Shown piece by piece: positions 44,533-54,500 of a DNA stretch of 64,000 nt (its first letter is position 1; each line of letters opens with the position of its first letter). A model generated the notes under the pieces. The model was given only the letters and a program-made list of their open reading frames with translations, did not search any database and was not told the DNA's origin. Position numbers and translations under genes: made by a program. Source of the stretch: Excoecaria cochinchinensis. Lineage: Eukaryota > Streptophyta > Magnoliopsida > Malpighiales > Euphorbiaceae. The stretch is taken from assembly GCA_947683425.1 (NCBI GenBank), contig CANTUQ010000055.1, positions 4,328,001 through 4,392,000 on the forward strand, written 5' to 3'.

Positions 44533-46277
44533 TGTTAGTGTTAGCCCTAGCCCCAATACATTGTAATAAAACACTTTAGCTAATAAATGAGGCATTTGTT
44601 TTATCCATTGTATTCCTGTGCATGTCAATTGATAGAACTATCCAAGAATGTTGTTTCAGTTTAAGTTATCATGTGTGAGGCACATGGTTGTAAGACCTTG
44701 AAGCAAATGAGACTTCATTCTAAATATCCCTAGTCAGTCATTGTTATGGGAATAACAAATGAATTAAGACTAGTATGCTCTCTCTGATAAATTGAGTTCT
44801 GTCTTACGGATCATAAGGACAAGAGTGTCAATCAGAGATCATAGATAGATGTTTACAATATGGTATCTGGATTCGATCCATTAATGAGAACACTACATGG
44901 TACAAGTCATAAGTGTTTCTCATATGCAAGTTTTGTATCGGAGTTCTTAGACCTGAAATCTCTATGAAACTCTTTATGAATTACTGTGTACTTTGACATA
45001 CACCTAACGTGCTCGTAATAGAGTGACAAGTATGGGTATGCTTGGGTATACATTGATTCATGTCAGAGAGCATGAGAGAAGTGAAGGGATTACCCCTCTC
45101 TGTAAGAGAGAAAATATCATCGGCCACTTGATCAGTGAACTGAGAAGTGTATGGCCATACCGAGATGAAATAATGAGTAACCATTATTTATCTGAGAGTT
45201 CAGTGTCACTGGAATATCAAGAAAGGAATTAACTTACATATAAGGATGACTAGTTCCATGCCTTATATTAATTCTGATATTTATGGGTAAGGGACTATGC
45301 AAAATTGCATTAGGTCACTAAATGCCATTTGCATTTTCATTTAATTTGGAATGCTATAATATCTTGCTAGAGAATATATATAGCCTTTGAATTAATTCAT
45401 TAATTCAATTGCCAATATTAAATGGACCTATAGGATCGCACACAAAGCATTGGGCTTAAAATATTTAAATAAGGCATTGGGCATTAATTTGGGCTTTTAA
45501 TTAAAGTCAAATTAATGTATGTAATGGGTATTAAAATTGCTATTGGACCTTGGTCCATGAGAGAGGAAGATTTCGGCCCACATGGTTTAATGTCAATTAA
45601 TTTAATAATATTGATTAAGTTAATTGAGTATTAAATCCTAATTGAATTTTAAATTCAAAAGGGTTTAAATTAATGTTTGTTACTTATCTATAGGAAGTGT
45701 TTAAGGTTGAATAAACTACTTTTAGGTGGTAAAATTCGGGATAAACACTTGCCATAAGATGAGGATAAAGATTAAAAAAAAGAAAAACCCTAGTGAATAT
45801 ATCATAGTAGGCGTGAACTTCCCTCTCTCTCTCTCAAAAATCTTTTCTTGGCCGAAATACATAAGGAGAAGAATTCTTTCTTGCTTTCTTGTGTGATTAG
45901 GCATTAATAGTACCAAAAGAAAGTGCAAGATCAAAAAATCTTGTAGCTTTAACCCTTGCCATTACACAATACTTATATTGAGAGCTAGCATTCTCGGTTT
46001 TAAGCCTTGCTTGAAAGTGTGTGTGTGAGCATAGAGAGGATTGGCGCAAAGGCTATTCCTTGGCATTGGTGGTGAAGATCAAAGGTGGACAATATCATCT
46101 TAGTTGCTGGTCATCATCAAATTCATTTCGGAATAGGCATCTAAAGTTGTAAGTTTTAAAAAAACCCTAAAAGTGCATGTTTCGATTCTTGTTGTGGATT
46201 TGTTTGATGTGTATGATCGTTTTTCCATATTTTTCCGCTGCGTTTTCTACATACACATGCCATGACATATTCCATCA
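44533..46277 (+). repeat. 3' LTR of copia element
   Basis: 1745 bp, offset exactly 7500 from the 5' LTR, followed by TSD TAAAC. Confidence 0.96.
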
Positions 46278-46557
46278 TAAACAACGAAAATTAAAACTTA
46301 AAACCAAACCGAACATTCATTCATGATATAACAATATTCAATTACAAAACTATTCTGATACCAACATAATTACATCATTCAGAGATGCATAGCGAAAGCT
46401 TACAAAATACTATATACAAGAGAGATCACTATTACAAAATAATGATGATTCAAAAAGAAACTATGTCCTATCAACAATCCCACTGTGTTGGCTTGACTGG
46501 CGGCGACTCTCCCAAAAGCTATACACTTTCCGCACTTGCATGGGTGAAAACATCATG

Positions 46558-46617
46558 CTAAGCGATAACGCTTAGTGGGGAAACAAATAACAATATATGG
46601 ACGGCCATTCATAATGG
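46558..46617 (-). other. Conserved LTR hairpin module, truncated LTR
   Basis: Minus strand: CCATTATGAATGG (46617-46605), then CTAAGCGTTATCGCTTAG (46575-46558). The downstream CACGG..CCGTG hairpin has become CATGA..CCATG and pairs less well. Confidence 0.75.
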
Positions 46618-47315
46618 TCGTCAAGGCAATTCACATACGAAATGGCATACTGAAAATCATAAGATATAATCAGAATAGAATTCCATTTATAACCATTCAA
46701 AGGTTCAATAAACATATTCATATGCCAACAGATTCATATGCTCATATTAGAGTCATTTAGATTCAAATACTTATAAGCATACTCATTTGGATTCACATAA
46801 ATATAATCATATCAGAACAAATCATAACACCTGCTGACTCACTATAGTGGATAATGAGTAAACGCGTAGTGGTACCTTACGGGTACGAATCGACACGTAG
46901 CGGTACCTTACGGGTACGAATCGGAAAACAGTATCATATTTTCTCTTTTCAATACATTTTACAACGGGATCTTAAACAAGATCCGTACACATAGAAGTTT
47001 GTCAGGAACTAAATGTGGACTTGATCAGGGTCCAGAAAAGTATAGAGGCTGCAGCTAAAGGACTCTTTTAGGCATTTCTAACTGTCCACTAGACTAACTC
47101 TTGCAGGTCATGCATAATACAATCATGCTCAAAGCATAACATATAATTCATCATGAAGAAATCATCATAGTACACATATATAAGCATAATTATTCCCAGA
47201 TAGTAGTAAAAACTCATGAATAAATGATAAAAAAATCATTTTAGAAGAATTGGACAAAATTGAAAAATAGGGCGGAAAGAGGTCACTTTCGCGATCGCAA
47301 TAGGAGGTCACTGGT

Positions 47316-47708
47316 CAACTCCTCCGAAGCCATAGTCAAATACCTTATGAGACAAAACAGGAAACTGGGGAACATCAGAGAAATCCTCTAGTGCCTCAAT
47401 CAGGGGCTCTAAGGTAAAAGTAGAACCATGAGGGATCAACCGAGCAGCATTAGAAGGGGGAATAATCAAGGCTAAGGCAATATCCCGGGTATAAATCGGA
47501 CCACAATGGGGAATGCAGGGTAAGGCACTGAGAGGATACTAGGCCCCAATAATTACAACAAATTCTTTAGGTAAGGGGCACAGTTCTTGATAGGTGAACC
47601 TGAAGACATGAAAGCACGGGTCCCAGAAGCGGACTGCAGCCAGAAGGAGGTTGTAATGTATCCTAACCCTTCTTAGGATTTTTAGACCAAAAAGCGGAGC
47701 AAGGGTGG
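47316..47708 (-). pseudogene. Antisense ORF fragment of Tat element 2
   Basis: On the minus strand this aligns with the aORF of element 1: shared plus-strand text includes GGGGCACAGTTCTTG with GGTGAACC (47575 vs 6436), CAGAAG(C/T)GG (47623 vs 6481) and CCTC(A/G)ATCAG (47394 vs 6251). The reading is broken. Its right edge at 47708 is cut by element 3; its left edge is a deletion scar with the LTR at about 47315. Confidence 0.75.
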
Positions 47709-49866
47709 TGTAGACACCGGGTCCTGAGGCAGCTCAGATTAGAGTTACCCAATGATGATAAGACGCATTTCCACAGGCAAAAAGGTTAAAAGTGATGATT
47801 TCCTTGTAAAATTTGCATTTTAGAGTGAAAAATAGAAACATAATAAAAAAATATTTTAAAAATTAGTTTTAAAAAATGGGGGCTTGAAATTATCATATTT
47901 TAAGTTAAATTACAAAAAAAAATAAAAAACTTTTGGAGCGTCGGCCGCTCGGCAGCGCGCTGCTACACGTCGCGCGCGAACATCCGCGCACGCTGCGCGC
48001 ATTCACGCGCAGCGTGGCGCGCGACGCCGTCGCTCTATACCGACGGGCGCGCGTTTGTCCCTTCTGCCCGTCGCTAAAACATCTGATTCTTCCTTTTTCT
48101 GATTTTTTCACCCTATGTTTTTTTACCCCAAATGAAGGTTTTTGAGTCCAAATTAAATTCTAAAACATTCTTTCAGATAATTAATTAATAGAACCTGATT
48201 TTATCATTAAAATAAAGGGTTTTTGGGTTAAAATAATTTTTTTTCCTTAATAAAAAGAATAAGATGAAAACCTCAAAAAGGGAATTTTTCTAGGGTTCTT
48301 CTTCATCTTTTTCTCTTCTTTTTCCTCTAAAACTCTCTAAATTTTCCAGATTTTTCCCCAACAAAATAAAAAAAATAGTTCAATTCTTCTTGTTTTTCCA
48401 ACATAATTTCTTCTAAACATATATTTTGGAAGGAGTTTTGTTGTTTGATTTAATTTTTGAGACAAATACAACAATTATTTATTCTCAAAATTCTTTTTAT
48501 CTTTCATTTGTGTTCAATAAAACTTTTTTCCATAAATTTTCTTTTGAATCTCTTTTTGATCAAAAATTAATTTTAAGACAAACAAAACAATTGTTTATTA
48601 TCAAAATCTAATTTTTTCATTTGATTTTCTAAAATAAGACATTTAATCATTTTTTTCTTGATACAAACAAAGTGATTGTTTGTTCTTGAAATCATTTTTC
48701 TTTATTTTAATCAATAAAAATCTTTTTTTGTGATCAAAATCATTTCTTTAAGCAAAGAAATCAATTCTTTGTTCTTAAAGAATTTTTGATCATTTTTTTT
48801 CATCCTATTTTTTCTTGGAATAAAATTCCAACATTTTCATCATATTTTACTCTAATATTGCAAATCATCAAACAAAGAAATCGATCATCATTTTACCTTC
48901 ATCGATTCCGAAACTCTGAGGGTAAACATTCCGTGTCACACCCCATTTGCCCCCTAGTAGAATGAGCCTGTCTGTCTGTCTATCTGTCTGTCTGTATGTG
49001 TAAGCATTCGCATGTGTTCAGCATTCATAAGGGTAATTTAGTAAAATATATGATTTTGGGGGTTTTATTATTATGTGGGTGCATACATGGTATTAAGGTG
49101 AGAATTAATTGAGTTGCATTTGTGTGCACTTACATAAACCATTGTAGGGTGCATTTAAAAGAGGTTACTTAGGGTGTGTGTAATGCATTGTATTTTAGTA
49201 TGAGTGATTAGTTTCACCAATAGGAAATGGATACATATTTAGAATAAAGAAAAGAAAAAGAAAAGGGAATGAGAGAAAAGGGACTTACAGATTCACGTTC
49301 TTGCTCACTCACTTTCTTCTTCATCAATTTTCTTTATTCCAAATACTGTGTTGAGGGTTCAAGGTCTTATTGGTGAAGATAATCTCTCCTTGCATCTCCT
49401 AGCTTGGTAAGTGCATATCTTGTTTGTGTTTTACTGTAACTTTACTTCTTCTTCTTCCTTAAGTTTAGATTTAACTTAGGGTTTTCTTTGTGGATATTCT
49501 TGCTGTGATTGTGTTTAGCTGAAGCTCCACGTGATCCAAAAGGGAAAGAGGTTGCTGGTCCTAGTGGAGCTAAGTGATAGAAGTTTAGAATCCAGGTTTG
49601 GGAATATCTAATTGTGAATTGTGTGATTTTGATGGTTACTGCAAATTCTAGGGTTTATATGTTCTTGAAGAGCTTGAATCAATTAGTCTGGATTTGGTTG
49701 TTTAAATGCTAAATTGAGCTGCATATATATTGATTAAGTGATTTGAGATGATTTCTGGAAGGTAGAAACAGGTTGGAATGGTTTTAAATTAATTTGGGAT
49801 TGAATTTTTGGTTCTGGAAATCGTGGAAATTCTGGAAAATCGAATTACTGTAGAAACACTCTCTGT

Positions 49867-50220
49867 CGCGTGACTCGCTACGAAGGAAGGCACGTCACGT
49901 CGCGTGACCCTCGGTCACGACGTGACCTGCCTGCTGAGAAGCCAGTCGCGTGACCAGCTGAAGAGGAAGCAAGTCACGCGACGTGATCTTCGGTCATGTC
50001 ATGCGTCCTGCGAGGAAGAGGCAGATCACGCAACGTGATCTGCGAGGGAGAAGCAGCGTCACGTCGCGTGACCCTCGGTCACGCCGTGACCTGCATAAGC
50101 ATTGCGTGACCCGCGAGAATCACGCAACGCGATAGGCGAGAAACAAGCAGGTCACGAGACGTGACCCTAGGTCACGCCGTGACCTGCCTGTTGAGAAGGC
50201 CAGTCACGCCAGTGACCAGC
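49867..50220. repeat. Dyad array TCACG-N-CGTGA in Tekay LTR
   Basis: Eight clear units in about 350 bp, for example GTCACGTCGCGTGAC (49894-49908), GGTCACGACGTGACC, GATCACGCAACGTGATC, GGTCACGCCGTGACC and GGTCACGAGACGTGACC. Arms are 5-7 bp, centres 1-3 bases. Spacers are purine-rich (GAGGAAG type). The 3' LTR has the same array at about 57034-57387. Confidence 0.9.
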
Positions 50221-50427
50221 CATTCCTCGCCCGTTTCTCCGTTCAGCTCATTTTTCCGAAATTTCCTGGTTTTTAACTCAGAAATGAGTTTGATATTTCT
50301 TCTGAATGGACTTTAATATTGTACGATGCATGTCTTACTGTTTAATGCTTTGATATGCGTGATAGCATGATTTTCTGATGAATTATATTCTGTATCCTGA
50401 AATGTGATCTGTTTGACGCATAACCTG

Positions 50428-50990
50428 CTTGAGTCAAGTAAGTGGATAGTTAGGCATGCCTAATAGAGTCTTTTAGCGGCAGCATCAGTTCTGTTCGGAC
50501 CCCGATCAGGTCCCCGTTTGGTTCCTCGCGAACCTTTTCTGTATTGGATCTTGTTTAAGGTCCCTTTTGAAAATATCTGTGAAAGTTAAAGTAAAATGGT
50601 TTAATCGGTTCGTACCCGTAATGTACTGTCTGTAATCGGATCGTACCCGGAAAGTACTGTCTGTACACTCGTTCTTCACTGTCTAGAGTCAGCAGGTATT
50701 CTTTAAATGTTAATGGAAATGTTCTGATCTGATATGGCTTTGAATGGAATATCTGAATGAGTTTAATGATGAAATACATGCTGGATTATTCTATAATGGA
50801 TATGATTATGAGATACTGAATGCATGACTTTTAAATACGAGCATGTTTATATGGTATACGTTATAACCTTTGCATTCTGCCATTGTGAATGTGATATGCC
50901 TTGACGACCACTGTGAGTGGCCGTCCATGATTTATGTGTGTTTCCCCACTAAGCGTTTTATCGCTTAGCACGGTGTTTTTACCCGTGCAG
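50428..50990 (+). other. Hairpin train in the 3' third of the Tekay LTR
   Basis: Successive inverted repeats: CTTGAGTCAAG (50428), TTAGGCATGCCTAA (50450), GGACCCCGATCAGGTCC (50497), GGTTCCTCGCGAACC (50520), GGATCTTGTTTAAGGTCC (50546), GTACCCGTAATGTAC (50612), GTACCCGGAAAGTAC (50643), CCACTGTGAGTGG (50908), CTAAGCG..CGCTTAG (50949-50968), CACGG..CCGTG (50969-50987). Most have recognisable partners in the reverse LTRs at 28077 and 34207. Confidence 0.8.
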
Positions 50991-51383
50991 GTGCGGAAGA
51001 CGTTTTGCTTTGAGAGAGTCGCCGTCATCAAGCCAACACAGAAGGGATTAGTGTAGGGCTCAGTTTTGTAACAGTTATTGTTTCTTTTTGTATAGAACTC
51101 TCTGTATCAGCTTCCGCTTTTGTATCTATATTTTGTATATGTAATATTATTTTGTTCAGCTAGTTGATCAGATCATTATTGTAATAGTTTAATTATAGTA
51201 ATGCATGATCAGCTTTTGCTTTCTGCATGTAAAGTTTTTAATTATTCTATATTTTTGAATGTATGTTATGAATGGATATATATATTTTGCTTTGCTTTTG
51301 TTTGGTGACACCTTGTCTCATACGGCATCTCACTCCTTATCGGATGGGATCGCCTACGTATGGGAAGGGGGTGTTACAGTTAG

Positions 51384-51395
51384 TGGTATCAGAGC
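51384..51395 (+). other. Primer binding site of Tekay element
   Basis: TGGTATCAGAGC, a perfect initiator-Met PBS, five bases after the LTR end. Confidence 0.93.
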
Positions 51396-51500
51396 ATAGG
51401 TTTAGGCATTTCTGGGTGTTGTTGTGATTGTTCTGAGTTTCTTAGATGTGTATGTGTCTAGATCTGTGTTGGCTGATACGGTTGTTTCTTGTTTGTTTAG

Positions 51501-54500
51501 ATGGCTTCTAATTCTGCTCATGGTGCGCGTGTGGAATCCGCCGAGAGTGTGAATCCTCCCGCAGTAGATCAGTCTGTTTCTATTACTGTGTCGGCTCAGC
51601 ATGCTAGGGTTCAGCCCGAGGCCGCAGCCATGCCCTTTGAGGCTATGTTCAGGTTGCATCAGGACATGGCTAGGGTTTTGGAGAGAGTGACTGCTCCTAG
51701 AGCACCTATGGAGAATCTGAGGAGGGCAGGAGTTGAGGATTTCTATGGCACTGGGTTGAATGAATCTGAGTTGGCAGAGAAATGGTTAGACAAAGTGAAG
51801 CATGCCTTGAGAGAGATTCGGTGTCCTCCCGACCAGCAGGCAGAGTGTGCATTAGCTCTTCTTCAGGGGTCTGCTTTTGAGTGGTGGGAGTTGGTTTGCA
51901 GGCATCCTCAGCTACCGGATCCGATTACCTGGGAGTTCTTTGAGGGTGAGTTCTTAAAGAAGTATATCACTCAGACCTATAGAGATTCGAGATGGGCGCA
52001 GTTTTTGGGTTTGAGACAGAGGGCCATGTCTGTTGCTGATTATGAGAAAGAGTTCAACAGGTTATCTCGCTATGCCCCTCGAGGAGTTATGACTGATGAT
52101 TTTAGATGCAAGCATTTCGAGGCAGGGTTAAATGAGTCTCTGAAGATTGCTTTGATTTCCTTGATGTGTATACCTGGGGTTAGCTATTATCAGATCGTGG
52201 AGGCTGCAGTGAGGGCAGAGTTGTCTGAGACTGTGTTGAGAGAGAGAGCTCAGAGGAGGAGTTCTTCTTGTGGAGGATCTTCTGCGGTTAAGAGATCTAG
52301 GAACCCACAAGATGAGTCAGCATCTGGTCCGGCTTCTAGAGGTAGACGTCAGGGTTCAGCAGCTGTGTCAGGTTCTGGTAGGGGAGGTAAATCAGATGCC
52401 ATACCTATTTGTGAGAATTGCAGCAAGGCTCACCGGGGTGAGTGTAGGTGGCTTACTGGGGGATGTTTTAGATGTGGGAGTACTGAGCACCGTGTGGCTA
52501 GTTGTCCCCAGTCGATTGAGGATTCAGGACCTCAGGGAGGAGCTAGTAGGGTTGGTTCGAATGCTTCTCAGGCTACCCGAGGTAGAGGTCGAGGTAGAGG
52601 GCGAGGTGGACGGCATAGAGATGGAGCTGCTTCTGAGACTGTTGAGCGTCCTCCTCAGGCTGCCATTAGAGCTTATGCTATGAGAGCCAGAGATGAGCAG
52701 GATGCGCCTGATGTTATTGCTGGTAAGTTACTACTCCATGACACTGAGTTGTATGCTCTAATTGATCCTGGTTCCACACACTCATATTTGTGCACAGATA
52801 AAATTATTGATAAATTGCATTCTGTTGATCAGTTAGATTATGAGATTTGTGTGACCAGTCCATTAGGGCATAGTGTTAGTGTGAGTAGAGTTTTTAGGAG
52901 TTGTCCTCTGTTTGTTGAGGGAGCTGTACTTCCAGCGGATCTGATTGAGTTACCCTTCAGAGAGTTTGATCTGATTCTGGGTATGGACTGGTTGGGTAAG
53001 TATCGGGCTGTAGTTGATTGCCATAGGAAGACAGTTGTACTTCGGGATAGAAGTCAGTCTCTGGTGTTTTTGAAAGGTTTGGGTGCTAGTTCAGTGAATA
53101 ATGTTATTTCTGTGTTGCAAGCCAAGAGATTCATCAGGAAAGGTTGTGAGGCTTTTCTAGCTGTTGTGTTAGATTCCAGGAGGGATCAGGTTCAGATTGA
53201 GGACATTCCTGTGGTGCGGGAGTTTAGTGATGTGTTCCCGAGCGAGTTGCCTGGGTTGCCTCCTGAGAGAGAGGTTGAGTTGTCCATTGAGATTATGCCA
53301 GGTACAGCACCTATTTCGAGAGCACCTTATCGGATGGCTCCTGTAGAGTTGAGGGAACTTAAATCTCAGCTACAGGAGTTATTGGATAAGGGGTTTATTC
53401 GACCTAGCATATCTCCTTGGGGAGCTCCAGTGCTGTTTGTTAAGAAGAAAGATGGATCCCTGCGGATGTGTATTGACTACCGCCAGATTAATAAAGTTAC
53501 AGTGAAGAACAAGTATCCTTTGCCTAGGATTGAGGATTTATTTGATCAGCTTCGAGGTGCGGGTGTCTTTTCCAAGATAGATCTTCGATCAGGGTACTAC
53601 CAGCTTCGTGTTCAGGATGCAGATGTGGTGAAGACTGCATTTCGGACTAGGTATGGCCACTATGAGTTTCTTGTGATGCCGTTTGGTTTGACAAATGCTC
53701 CAGCGGCTTTTATGGATCTGATGAATCGTGTGTTTAGGCCATACTTAGATCGATTTGTAGTAGTGTTCATTGATGACATCTTGGTGTATTCCAAGAATGA
53801 GAGTGAGCATGAGGAGCATCTCAGATTGGTTTTGCAGATGTTGAGAGAGCATCATTTGTTTGCTAAGCTTAGCAAGTGTGACTTCTGGCTTCGAGAAGTA
53901 TCATTCTTGGGTCACATTGTTTCAGCTAGTGGTATCCAGGTGGATCCAGCTAAGATTGAGGCGATTGTTGATTGGAAAGCGCCTCGAAATGTTCAGGAAG
54001 TGAGGAGTTTCCTCGGTTTAGCAGGTTATTACCGTCGGTTCGTTAAGGGATTTTCTGTGATTGCTGCTCCTATGACTAGATTGTTGAGGAAAGTAGTTAG
54101 ATTTGAGTGGTCAGACAGGTGTCAGTCTTGTTTTGATCGGTTAAAGCAGTTGCTTGTTGAGGCTCCTATCCTTACTCAACCCATTTCGGGTAAGGAGTTT
54201 ATCATTTACAGTGATGCTTCTGGAGTTGGTCTTGGTTGTGTGCTGATGCAGGAAGGTAAAGTAGTGGCTTATGCTTCTCGTCAGTTGAAGCCACATGAGA
54301 AGAACTATCCGACGCATGATTTAGAGTTGGCAGCAGTGATCTTTGCTTTGAAGATTTGGCGTCACTACTTTTATGGGGAAAAGTGTAGGAGCTTTTCGGA
54401 CCACAAGAGTTTGAAGTACTTCCTTTCACAGAAAGAGTTGAACATGAGGCAGCGCAGATGGCTTGAGCTGTTTAAGGACTACGACTGCATTGTGGATTAC

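Larger units (their letters stand above)
37033..46277 (+). mobile_element. Ty1/copia element, nearly intact
   Basis: 9245 bp with two LTRs of identical length (1745 bp) that differ at about 12 positions, and perfect TSD TAAAC (37028-37032, 46278-46282). It has PBS, one gag-pol region (gag, protease, integrase, RT, RNase H in copia order) and a polypurine tract. Two lesions break the polyprotein: an extra base in an A run at 41393-41400 and a TAA at 44138. It is inserted in the reverse LTR 34207-47315. The clade was not assigned. Confidence 0.96.
34207..47315 (-). repeat. Reverse Tekay-type LTR, 5' part deleted, holding two insertions
   Basis: Begins TGTAACACCCCCTACCC at 34207 (LTR end on the minus strand), continues 36959-37032 and 46283-47315 around the solo LTR 34261 and the copia element. 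Its hairpin (46558-46575) is 403 nt from its end after removing the inserts, as in other Tekay-type LTRs. Near 47315, inside a remnant dyad region (TTCGCGATCGC at 47288), LTR sequence stops and aORF sequence begins, so a deletion removed the LTR start and the element 2 pol. Confidence 0.75.
21765..47708 (+). mobile_element. Tat-lineage element 2, decayed host of many insertions
   Basis: A Tat LTR end, PBS, leader, gag, protease, RT start and aORF fragment occur in the right order and orientation once the insertions at 24550, 28077 and 34207 are taken out. Each insertion has a duplicated target on both sides except the 34207 LTR, whose far end is deleted together with most of pol. At 47708 element 3 enters the aORF. 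The 3' half should resume beyond the window. Confidence 0.75.
48934..51378 (+). repeat. 5' LTR of Tekay element
   Basis: TGTCACACCCC...GGGGGTGTTACA. It holds a (TGTC)n tract (about 48968-48999), a dyad array (49867-50220) and a hairpin train (50428-50990). Of the differences from the 3' LTR, the four inside the dyad array are all C:G to T:A type. Confidence 0.96.

Noticed and set aside
47905..48145. Arg-rich ORFs on both strands around 48000
   Set aside because: They follow a GCGCGC-rich dyad island in the element 3 LTR; no conserved product.
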